The position numbers were made by a program, and so were the translations under genes. A DNA stretch of 64,000 nucleotides from NCBI RefSeq assembly GCF_025947225.1, contig NZ_CP110005.1:1054001-1118000 (forward strand), in the 5' to 3' direction. The DNA is from Flavobacterium sp. N2270 (GTDB taxonomy: Bacteria > Bacteroidota > Bacteroidia > Flavobacteriales > Flavobacteriaceae). Shown here piece by piece: positions 26,534-33,832 of the stretch. The notes under the pieces were generated by a model, which saw only the letters and a program-made list of their open reading frames with translations, was not told the origin of the DNA and did not search any database. Numbering within the stretch: the first letter of the stretch is position 1; the number at the start of each line of letters is the position of its first letter.

Positions 26534-28654
26534 ATGAAAAAAATATACTATACCTTTATATTGTTTGTTGTAAGTTTTTTTTCACATGCACAAATTAGTT
26601 CCTCAAATGAGCAGCATCCTGTTTTTTCAGATTGTGAAAATGCAACTTCTAATCAGTATGAAGCTTGTTTTTATAATACCATTCAGGATTTCTTTTTTGA
26701 AAATTTTAAAGTTCCTAACGAAATAGCTCAATCTAATTTTAAAGGAAACGTTGTTGCGCTATTTGAAACAGATACTTTAGGACAGTTTAAAGTTATTTAT
26801 ATCGATGCGCTTACAGATGATTTAAAAAAAGAAACAAAAAGAATTTTCGAACTATTGCCAAAGGTGAAATCTGCAACTTATTCTGGTAGAAAAATAGTTT
26901 CTAAGTTTACCATTAAAATTCCTATTCCATTACAAAAACCACAACCTTATAATTCGGAACCATTTGTTGAAGAATTTAACAAAACCAATTCTAAACTTAT
27001 TGATAATAGTAAAATTTTGAACGAATTTGAAGCGGTTTCTCAAAACTATAAGCCCTTTAATAATGCGACTTATAAAAGCCGTCTTAATGTTCCTTTTTCA
27101 CATTTAAATTATGCTAATTTTGACGCCTTAATGAACCAGGTTGGAAGTAATAATCATACAGCCACGAAGCCTTATTCTTACCAAGAAGTTGCTAAATATT
27201 ATGACTTTGAAGCAGTAAGTCAATCTTTACAAAAAGATAAGTCGTCTTGGTTAGGAAGAAAACTGTGGAATGAAAACTTAGTTGCGATCCAAGGCGAAGG
27301 CTACTGGTTTACTATGAATCCTATTTTAGATCTAAGAATTGGAAAAGACTTGGATAGTGAGATTTCTAATACATTTGTAAATACAAGAGGTGTTCAGGTA
27401 CAAGGAGAATTAGGTGAAGAGTTAAGCTTTTCTGCCTCAATATTTGAAAGCCAAGGTCGTTTTGCAGATTATTATAACCAATATGCAGAAAGTATTAAGC
27501 CTTCTGGAGGAAACCCTGCTATAATTCCTGGAATTGGTATTGCAAAAGGTTTCAAAGAAGATGCTTATGACTTCCCTTTAGCTGAAGCAAATATAAAGTA
27601 TACGCCAAGTAATTTTTTAAACATGCAATTAGGTTATGGAAGAAATTTCATTGGTGATGGATATCGTTCCCTCTTACAAGGTGATGGAACTAGCCCTTAT
27701 CCATTTTTAAAAATTAATACTACTTTTTGGAAAATTAAATATACCAATACTTATATGTGGTTAAAAGATGTTCGTCCAGATGTTACTGTTGACGGCACTT
27801 ATGCTACAAAATATATGGCAAGCCATTACTTAAGTTATAATGTTTCTAAAAGACTAAATATCGGTCTTTTTGAAAATGTAGTTTGGGCAAATACAAACGA
27901 CAGAGGTTTTGATGTAAATTTCGTTAACCCTATTATTTTTTATAGAGCTGTTGAATTCTCTTCTTCTTCGAAAGCTGGAAATGCTGTTTTAGGATTTACT
28001 TCTAAATATAAATGGAACAATCAGGTTAATTTTTATGGTCAATTTTTAATTGATGAATTTGCAATTGGTGATGTTAAAGAGAACAATCAAAGTTGGAGAA
28101 ATAAATTTGGGTACCAAGTTGGGGTTAAATATTTTGATGCTTTTAAAGTGAAAAACTTAATGTTGCAATTAGAATATAATCAAATTAGACCTTATGTCTA
28201 TTCTCATAGTAATCCGTTGACAAACTATGCACATAACAATCAAAGTATGGGGCATAATTGGGGAGCTAATTTTAGAGAATTAATTGGAATTGCAAGATAC
28301 TTTAAAGGAAGATACTTTGGAGAAGCTAAATTAATTTTTGGACAAAGAGGTTTCGATTTTAATACTTCTACTGATTCATTTAATTATGGTGGTAATATTT
28401 ATTTAGATTATGATGACAATAAGCCTTACGAAAATGGTGTTTCAATTGCTCAAGGAAATAAAACAACAATAATGATTGCAGATTTACAATTGGGTTATGT
28501 GGTTAATCCATCTGCTAACTTAAAGGTTTTTGGTAATTTTATGTTTAGAAACTTTGATCCAACAGCAGAAACGGTTACCACATTAAAGTCAAATACAACT
28601 TGGTTTTCAATTGGTTTAAGAAGTGATTTGTTTAATTGGTATTTTGATTATTAA
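26534..28654 (+). CDS. remB: RemB-like gliding motility outer-membrane protein
   Basis: The 706-residue product has a signal peptide ending in SHAQ20, then a domain of about 100 residues resembling the TonB C-terminal domain (C34-X10-C45-F, ENFKVPNEIAQSNFKGNVVALF, SKFTIKIPIPLQ), and from about 230 a strand-rich barrel with motifs like those of Wzi-type capsule proteins (LQLGYGRNF-type, GDGYRSLLQGDG). In F. johnsoniae the gene four positions after sprA is remB, needed for some forms of gliding and phage sensitivity; here it stands in the same neighbourhood. The name therefore rests on context plus architecture and is recalled, not searched. It ends in YFDY with terminal aromatics, consistent with an outer-membrane barrel. 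Confidence 0.75.
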   Translation: MKKIYYTFILFVVSFFSHAQISSSNEQHPVFSDCENATSNQYEACFYNTIQDFFFENFKVPNEIAQSNFKGNVVALFETDTLGQFKVIYIDALTDDLKKETKRIFELLPKVKSATYSGRKIVSKFTIKIPIPLQKPQPYNSEPFVEEFNKTNSKLIDNSKILNEFEAVSQNYKPFNNATYKSRLNVPFSHLNYANFDALMNQVGSNNHTATKPYSYQEVAKYYDFEAVSQSLQKDKSSWLGRKLWNENLVAIQGEGYWFTMNPILDLRIGKDLDSEISNTFVNTRGVQVQGELGEELSFSASIFESQGRFADYYNQYAESIKPSGGNPAIIPGIGIAKGFKEDAYDFPLAEANIKYTPSNFLNMQLGYGRNFIGDGYRSLLQGDGTSPYPFLKINTTFWKIKYTNTYMWLKDVRPDVTVDGTYATKYMASHYLSYNVSKRLNIGLFENVVWANTNDRGFDVNFVNPIIFYRAVEFSSSSKAGNAVLGFTSKYKWNNQVNFYGQFLIDEFAIGDVKENNQSWRNKFGYQVGVKYFDAFKVKNLMLQLEYNQIRPYVYSHSNPLTNYAHNNQSMGHNWGANFRELIGIARYFKGRYFGEAKLIFGQRGFDFNTSTDSFNYGGNIYLDYDDNKPYENGVSIAQGNKTTIMIADLQLGYVVNPSANLKVFGNFMFRNFDPTAETVTTLKSNTTWFSIGLRSDLFNWYFDY

Positions 28655-28706
28655 AATCTATATCAACTTTTAAGAATTGTTGGTGTTTTATCAATAATCT
28701 TATTTG

Positions 28707-28714
28707 TATCTTTG
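28707..28714 (+). promoter_or_regulatory. Probable -7 box of the ctaB-cox operon
   Basis: TATCTTTG is an exact TAnnTTTG match 32 bases before the TTG start of ctaB. TTG triplets at 28677-28682 are candidate -33 elements, with spacing a little longer than usual. Confidence 0.5.
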
Positions 28715-28746
28715 CCACCAATAAAAATTAAAGCTTTTCAGGAATT

Positions 28747-29637
28747 TTGAATACAATTACTAAAAAATCAATATTTGCTAATTTTGTTGCAATTACTAAA
28801 GCTAGACTAGCTATTAGTGTTGTTTTTTCTACAATTGCAGGTTATTTATTAGGTATTGAATCTTGGGAAAATTCGAGCTGGCTAACAGTTTTATTGTTGG
28901 TAATTGGTGGATATTGTATGGTAGGTGCTTCAAATGTTTTCAATCAAATAATTGAAGTTGATTTAGATGCGCTAATGGATAGAACTAAAAACCGTCCATT
29001 ACCAGCCGGAGAAATCACAAAAAATCAAGCATTATTATTAGGAAGTATATTAACTGCAGTTGGATTGGTTATACTGTATTGTATAAATCCTAAAACAGCT
29101 ATGTTTGCAGCTATCTCAATATTTATGTACGTCAGTTTATATACTCCATTAAAAACAGTAACACCATTATCTGTTTTTGTTGGGGCTTTTCCTGGTGCAA
29201 TTCCGTATATGTTAGGTTGGGTTGCGGCCACAGGACATTTTGGTATTGAAGCTGGTGCGTTATTTATGATTCAATTCTTTTGGCAATTCCCTCATTTTTG
29301 GGCAATTGGTTGGTTTTTATATGACGATTATAAAAAAGCAGGTTTCTTTATGTTGCCTACTGGCGAAAGAGATAAAAAAACTGCCTTGCAAACCATATTG
29401 TATACAATTTGGATGATTTTAGCGTCATTAATTCCTGTTTTTGGTATTACAGGAAGGTTGTATTTAACTAAAGCGTCTGCTGTAATTATTTTTTTACTAG
29501 GTATATGGATGCTTTATTCTGCTGTTAAGTTATATCAAGAAATGGATGCTAAGGCCGCAAGAAAGCTTATGATTGTGAGTGTAACATATATTTCATTAAT
29601 TCAAATAATATTTGTTTTAGATAAATTTTTAAGATAA
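28747..29637 (+). CDS. ctaB: Protoheme IX farnesyltransferase (haem O synthase)
   Basis: CtaB/CyoE, a UbiA-family prenyltransferase, attaches farnesyl to protohaem to give haem O, the precursor of haem A for the aa3 oxidase. The 296-residue protein has seven to nine membrane helices and the first Asp-rich motif in NVFNQIIEVDLDALMDRTKNRPLP near 74-97, plus FYDDYKKAGFFMLP-type second motif near 195. The start is TTG at 28747; the next in-frame ATG lies inside helix sequence much later, and the N-terminus MNTITKKSIFANF fits the family. It opens an operon of oxidase subunit III and IV genes. Confidence 0.93.
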   Translation: MNTITKKSIFANFVAITKARLAISVVFSTIAGYLLGIESWENSSWLTVLLLVIGGYCMVGASNVFNQIIEVDLDALMDRTKNRPLPAGEITKNQALLLGSILTAVGLVILYCINPKTAMFAAISIFMYVSLYTPLKTVTPLSVFVGAFPGAIPYMLGWVAATGHFGIEAGALFMIQFFWQFPHFWAIGWFLYDDYKKAGFFMLPTGERDKKTALQTILYTIWMILASLIPVFGITGRLYLTKASAVIIFLLGIWMLYSAVKLYQEMDAKAARKLMIVSVTYISLIQIIFVLDKFLR

Positions 29638-29638
29638 T

Positions 29639-30226
29639 ATGGAAACGAAAATGACTATTGAAGAACATCAATTACGAAAAGGTAAATCGTATAAGTTATT
29701 GTTGTTATTTGGGATGATAAGTATTTTGATGATTTTTGCAGGCCTTACAAGCGCATTCGTTGTAAGTACTTCTAGACCTGACTGGATGAATGATTTTCAA
29801 ATGCCATCCGCATTTATTTACTCTACATTAGTTATGCTTACTAGTAGTGTTGCTTTTTACCTTGCGTATAAGGCAATAAAGTCAAATAATAGAGCTCAAG
29901 CTACAATGTTTTTTTGGACAACACTATTATTAGGATTTTTATTTGTTTATTTGCAATTCAAAGGCTTTCAACAAGCAGTTGAAAGTGGTTATTTTTTTAC
30001 AGGGAGTGAAAGTAATGTAACGACTTCTTTTTTATATATTGTAGTGCTTGTGCATTTGGTACATTTAATTGGAGGCTTTATTTCGTTATTTATCGTAATT
30101 TATAATCATTATAAACAAAAATACAATCCCTCTCAAACCCTTGGTATTGAGCTAAGTGCGATGTATTGGCACTTTATGGATTTTATTTGGGTTTATTTGT
30201 TTTTATTTTTCTATTTTTTCAAATAG
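29639..30226 (+). CDS. Cytochrome c oxidase subunit III, short form
   Basis: A 195-residue haem-copper oxidase subunit III with five membrane helices (about 19-40, 58-78, 90-107, 130-152, 172-194). The end HFMDFIWVYLFLFFYFF is the family's C-terminal signature, and FIWTTLLLGF-like helices precede it. It starts one base after the ctaB stop. The next gene is a second, longer subunit III. Flavobacterial aa3 oxidases carry both forms; I infer that they are two parts of the same enzyme or alternative subunits, which sequence alone cannot decide. Confidence 0.9.
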   Translation: METKMTIEEHQLRKGKSYKLLLLFGMISILMIFAGLTSAFVVSTSRPDWMNDFQMPSAFIYSTLVMLTSSVAFYLAYKAIKSNNRAQATMFFWTTLLLGFLFVYLQFKGFQQAVESGYFFTGSESNVTTSFLYIVVLVHLVHLIGGFISLFIVIYNHYKQKYNPSQTLGIELSAMYWHFMDFIWVYLFLFFYFFK

Positions 30227-30270
30227 AAAAAAAGTAATAAATTTGGGAACTTTTTAACAATAAAAAATAT

Positions 30271-31242
30271 ATGGGAGCGACAGTTACTTCACATGATGAA
30301 CACGCTTTATTAGACGGCGGTCCAGGACCTTTAGGTGCTACTTATGGTAAAATGATGATGTGGTTTTTTATCGTATCAGATGCTTTAACATTTTCAGGAT
30401 TTCTTGCAGCGTATGGTTTTTCAAGATTTAAATTTATTGAAAACTGGCCAATAGCGGACGAAGTGTTTACTCACTTTCCTTTTTTACATGGTGTTCCTGC
30501 ACCTATGTATTATGTTGCATTAATGACGTTTATCTTAATTTTTTCATCTGTAACGATGGTTCTTGCAGTTGATGCTGGGCATCAAATGAAAAAAGGAAAG
30601 GTTGCATTTTACATGTTCTTAACTATTATTGGTGGTTTTATATTCTTAGGTTCACAGGCTTGGGAATGGAAAAACTTTATCAAAGGAGAGTATGGTGCAA
30701 TAGAAACTAAAGGAGGGTCAATTTTGCAATTTGTAGATAAAGACGGAAAACGTGTTGCTTTACATGAGTTTGCAAAAGTTATGCCTGAAGACAGAGTTCA
30801 ACTTACTAGAGATAAAGGTTTTTGGTTTACAGGAGAGTCTGCATTACCTTCATATTCTGTTAATGAAGTGGTTGAGGGTTTTAAAGCACATCCAAATGTT
30901 TTAGTTAGGTCTGAACAAATTGTAGATAAAGAAAAAGTTGTTCTTTCAAGAGAAGAATCTTTGGAAAGATTAGCATCAGCTGTATATGTTGTAGAAGGAG
31001 CTAATTTGATTAGAAATGAATATGGGCATAAATTATTTGCTGATTTCTTCTTCTTTATTACTGGATTTCACGGTTTTCACGTTTTCACTGGAGTTATATT
31101 AAACATCATTATTTTCTTCAATGTAATTTTAGGTACTTATGAGAAAAGAAAGAGTTATGAGATGGTTGAGAAAGTTGGGTTGTATTGGCACTTTGTAGAT
31201 TTAGTTTGGGTATTTGTTTTCACATTCTTCTACTTAGTATAA
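30271..31242 (+). CDS. ctaE: Cytochrome c oxidase subunit III, long form with a soluble insertion
   Basis: A 323-residue subunit III. Helices lie at about 26-48, 80-100, 111-130, 257-280 and 297-320; the end YWHFVDLVWVFVFTFFYLV is the family signature. Between the third helix (GSQAWEWKNFI) and GHKLFADFFFFITGFHGFHVFTG is an insertion of about 110 charged residues at 136-248, which breaks what is normally a short loop after the EW motif. The insertion should face one side of the membrane and could contact alternative complex III or a cytochrome. Spacing to the subunit IV gene is 19 bases. Confidence 0.93.
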   Translation: MGATVTSHDEHALLDGGPGPLGATYGKMMMWFFIVSDALTFSGFLAAYGFSRFKFIENWPIADEVFTHFPFLHGVPAPMYYVALMTFILIFSSVTMVLAVDAGHQMKKGKVAFYMFLTIIGGFIFLGSQAWEWKNFIKGEYGAIETKGGSILQFVDKDGKRVALHEFAKVMPEDRVQLTRDKGFWFTGESALPSYSVNEVVEGFKAHPNVLVRSEQIVDKEKVVLSREESLERLASAVYVVEGANLIRNEYGHKLFADFFFFITGFHGFHVFTGVILNIIIFFNVILGTYEKRKSYEMVEKVGLYWHFVDLVWVFVFTFFYLV

Positions 31243-31261
31243 TTATAAAAAAATAATAATC

Positions 31262-31612
31262 ATGGCACACGCACACGAATCGAATACAAAAAGAATTTGG
31301 GTAGTTTTTGCAATTTTATCTGTAATTACTACTGTTGAAGTAGCGTTAGGTATTGTTAAGCCAGACGCATTGTTTAGAGCTCATTTTCTTTCAACTAGTT
31401 TATTGAATTGGATATTTATTATTCTTACAATTGTTAAAGCTTATTATATAGTTTGGGCATTTATGCATTTAGAAGGTGAAACAAAAGGATTAAGATGGTC
31501 TATTGTAGCTCCTTTGGTGTTTTTGATTTTGTATATATGTTTTATATTATTAGTCGAAGGTGATTATGTATATGAAGTATATAAAACAGGTCAAATTAAA
31601 TGGAATTTTTAA
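31262..31612 (+). CDS. Cytochrome c oxidase subunit IV (prokaryotic COX4-like)
   Basis: A 116-residue membrane protein with three hydrophobic helices at about 13-30, 41-66 and 79-101. The sequence FIILTIVKAYYIVWAFMHLEGETKGLRWSI contains the KAxxIxxxxMHL pattern typical of bacterial subunit IV. It is the last oxidase subunit gene before a terminator. The N-terminus AHAHESN is His-containing, as in other subunits of this enzyme. Confidence 0.9.
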   Translation: MAHAHESNTKRIWVVFAILSVITTVEVALGIVKPDALFRAHFLSTSLLNWIFIILTIVKAYYIVWAFMHLEGETKGLRWSIVAPLVFLILYICFILLVEGDYVYEVYKTGQIKWNF

Positions 31613-31630
31613 CAAGATATTTTGATACAC

Positions 31631-31657
31631 AAAATCCCGCATCTCGCGGGATTTTTT
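31631..31657 (+). terminator. Terminator of the ctaB-cox operon
   Basis: Stem AAAATCCCGC (31631-31640), loop ATCTC, GCGGGATTTT (31646-31655), then TTT. The tract continues straight into the TATTTTTG box of the next unit. Confidence 0.9.
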
Positions 31658-31665
31658 TATTTTTG
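31658..31665 (+). promoter_or_regulatory. Probable -7 box of the SCO gene cluster
   Basis: TATTTTTG matches TAnnTTTG and begins at the last bases of the preceding terminator tail, 20 bases before the ATG at 31686. Confidence 0.5.
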
Positions 31666-31685
31666 TAAAATCTTATAAGATATCA

Positions 31686-32393
31686 ATGAAAAAGAAAATT
31701 GTTTTAATTGGGTTGTTTATATTACCTATCGTCACCTATCTAATATTTGCATCTGCAAAGCATAACTCTTTATTTTTACCTTTTTTATCAAAAGCAAACA
31801 AAGAATTGCCTTCAAATTGGAAAACATTAAATAGTTCTGAAAAAATTCAACTAAAAAATAAAATTACTGTATTAGGTTTTTTAGGAAGTAATGTAGAGTT
31901 AAGTAAGGGAAATTTATTTAATCTGAATCAGAAAATTTATAAAAAATATTTTGGATTTAAAGACTTACAATTAGTTATGGTAGTTTCTCAAGGTCAGGAG
32001 TCGGCAGTTAGGTCTGTTATTGAGGAATTGAAGCCTATTACTGAAGACATGAGTGGATGGAAGTTTGTTTTTGCTCCTGAAGATGAAATTAAACCTTATT
32101 TTGATTCGTATAAATTAATTGGTGGTCTTGATGAAAAGTTAAGTACTCCTTCGGTGTTAATTTTAGATAAAGAAATTAACCATAGAGGAAGAAAAGGAAA
32201 AGACTTAAAAGGAGAAGAAGAATATAAAGATAGTTATAACACTATTTCTGCTGCTGAACTTCATAATGAGATGACTGATGATATGAAGATAGTTTTGAGA
32301 GAATATCGGTTAGCTTTAAAAAAGAATAAAAGAAAAGACGATTTTAGAGATAATATAACTAAAAATGTTGAAGAAAAAGTAAAAGAGAAATAG
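31686..32393 (+). CDS. SCO-like membrane-anchored thioredoxin-fold protein without copper cysteines
   Basis: I do not recognise this 235-residue protein by name. It has an N-terminal membrane anchor (about 4-22) and a soluble part that looks like a distant copy of the SCO protein encoded next. Where SCO has FFFSTCPTICPKMNQNML, this one has LGFLGSNVELSKGNLFNLNQKI, with no cysteine; the later LSTPSVLILDKEINHRGRKG parallels the SCO strand-turn before its Arg/Lys. The last 50 residues are highly charged and probably helical. It ends one base before the SCO gene. A structural or chaperone role in oxidase assembly is an inference from position; copper transfer through cysteines is excluded. Confidence 0.6.
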   Translation: MKKKIVLIGLFILPIVTYLIFASAKHNSLFLPFLSKANKELPSNWKTLNSSEKIQLKNKITVLGFLGSNVELSKGNLFNLNQKIYKKYFGFKDLQLVMVVSQGQESAVRSVIEELKPITEDMSGWKFVFAPEDEIKPYFDSYKLIGGLDEKLSTPSVLILDKEINHRGRKGKDLKGEEEYKDSYNTISAAELHNEMTDDMKIVLREYRLALKKNKRKDDFRDNITKNVEEKVKEK

Positions 32394-32394
32394 T

Positions 32395-33024
32395 ATGAAA
32401 AATAAATCTTACATAGGTATTTCGTTTATTGTTTTGATTTTTGGAATTTGGACAGTAAAAGAAATTAAAGCACGATATTTTACTAAATCTGAATTAATTG
32501 AAATTGGTTCGGCTCCTAGTTTTTCGTTGACAAATCAAGAAAATAAAACAATTTCTGATAAAGATTTAAAAGGCAAAGTCTATGTGGTTGAGTTTTTCTT
32601 CTCAACTTGTCCTACAATTTGTCCAAAAATGAATCAAAATATGCTTGCTATTGAGAAACAGTTTATTTCTAATGATGATTTTGGAATTGTATCAATTACA
32701 ATAAACCCTGATAATGATACGGTTGAGGTATTAAAAGATCATGCGGCTCATTTAGGAGTTACAAGTAAAAATTGGCATTTCTTAACTGGAGATAAAGATT
32801 ATATTTACGAAATTGCTAACAAGGGCTTTAATCTTTATGCTTCTGTAAATAATAAGGCTAAAGGTGGTTTTGAACATTCTGGTTTTTTTGCTTTGATAGA
32901 TAGAAACGGAAATATTAGATGTAGAAAAGACGAGTTTGGAAATCCTATTTTATATTATGATGGAATCGAACAAACAGGTGTTGATGCAATAAAAGAAGAT
33001 ATTAAACTATTATTAGAAGAGTAA
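32395..33024 (+). CDS. SCO1/SenC-type copper chaperone
   Basis: SCO proteins deliver copper to the CuA site of oxidase subunit II or reduce its cysteines. The 209-residue product has a membrane anchor at about 6-22, then a thioredoxin fold with the copper site CPTIC (C72, C76) and the distant His ligand in FEHSGFF (H161). GKVYVVEFFFSTC and LIDRNGNIR are family signatures. It lies in a four-gene run with only one or two bases between genes, next to DUF420, a frequent partner in Bacteroidetes oxidase assembly clusters. Confidence 0.93.
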   Translation: MKNKSYIGISFIVLIFGIWTVKEIKARYFTKSELIEIGSAPSFSLTNQENKTISDKDLKGKVYVVEFFFSTCPTICPKMNQNMLAIEKQFISNDDFGIVSITINPDNDTVEVLKDHAAHLGVTSKNWHFLTGDKDYIYEIANKGFNLYASVNNKAKGGFEHSGFFALIDRNGNIRCRKDEFGNPILYYDGIEQTGVDAIKEDIKLLLEE

Positions 33025-33025
33025 A

Positions 33026-33568
33026 ATGGGACAAAATAATATAGAAACAAAATATAATAAAATTATAATTGCTTTGTCAATTGTAATACCTGTTGCGGTT
33101 GCAATTTTATTTGGTATTAATTTAAGAAAATTAGGTTTTGATGTTGAGCCATTATCTTTCTTGCCGCCTATTTATGCTACAATTAATGGTTTTACAGCAG
33201 TATTTTTAGTTGCTGCAGTTGTGGCTATTAAAAATGGTAAAAGAACACTACATGAAAGGTTAATGAAATTTGCGATAGCATGTTCTGTAGCTTTCTTGGT
33301 AATGTATGTTGCTTATCACATGACTTCAGATTCTACTAAATTTGGTGGAGAAGGAGCTATCAAATATGCTTACTTTTTTATTTTAATTACTCATATTGTG
33401 CTTTCAATTGTAATTATCCCATTAGTTTTAATTACTTACGTTAAGGCATTAGCGCAACGATTTGATAAACATAAAAAAATTGCAAAAATTACATTTCCTA
33501 TTTGGTTGTACGTGGCAATTACAGGTGTAATAGTTTATTTAATGATTTCTCCTTATTATGTTAATTAA
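33026..33568 (+). CDS. DUF420 family membrane protein
   Basis: A 180-residue membrane protein with five helices (about 12-30, 46-66, 78-97, 111-136, 152-175). Motifs include FLPPIYATINGFTAVFLVAAVVAIKNGKRTLHERLMKFA and TSDSTKFGGEGAIKY-type loops, characteristic of DUF420 (YozB-like), which is often found beside SCO and oxidase genes. Conserved histidines in the helices (HERLM, YHMTSD, THIVL) could bind haem or copper, but the function is unknown. It overlaps the next gene by eleven bases. Confidence 0.85.
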   Translation: MGQNNIETKYNKIIIALSIVIPVAVAILFGINLRKLGFDVEPLSFLPPIYATINGFTAVFLVAAVVAIKNGKRTLHERLMKFAIACSVAFLVMYVAYHMTSDSTKFGGEGAIKYAYFFILITHIVLSIVIIPLVLITYVKALAQRFDKHKKIAKITFPIWLYVAITGVIVYLMISPYYVN

Positions 33569-33830
33569 ACTCAAAACTCAAAACTCAAAAGTTAAAAGTA
33601 GAATAGTATTGTTTGTAGTTACAATTGCATTTTTTCTTTTACCTATTGTCTCAAATGCACAATGCGCTATGTGTAGAGCTGCTCTTGAAAGTGAAGAAGG
33701 CGGTGTTCAAGCTAAAGCGATTAATGACGGAATTGTTTACTTAATGGTAATTCCATACATATTAGTTGCGGTAGCGGCTTATGCAATTTATAAAATAAGA
33801 AGCGTAAAAAAAGACGTTAAGGAAGAATAA
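33558..33830 (+). CDS. Small membrane protein with periplasmic CAMC motif
   Basis: A 90-residue protein with an N-terminal hydrophobic signal or anchor (about 15-32, ending SNAQ), then at once CAMCRAALESEEGG, and a second helix at about 60-77 before a Lys-rich tail. The CxxC directly after the signal would be periplasmic. It is the last gene of the SCO cluster and overlaps DUF420 by eleven bases, so involvement in oxidase copper or redox handling is plausible but unproven. I recognise the pattern from other Bacteroidetes genomes but know no assigned function. The start codon could be a few residues later. Confidence 0.65.
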   Translation: MLIKLKTQNSKVKSRIVLFVVTIAFFLLPIVSNAQCAMCRAALESEEGGVQAKAINDGIVYLMVIPYILVAVAAYAIYKIRSVKKDVKEE

Positions 33831-33832
33831 AA

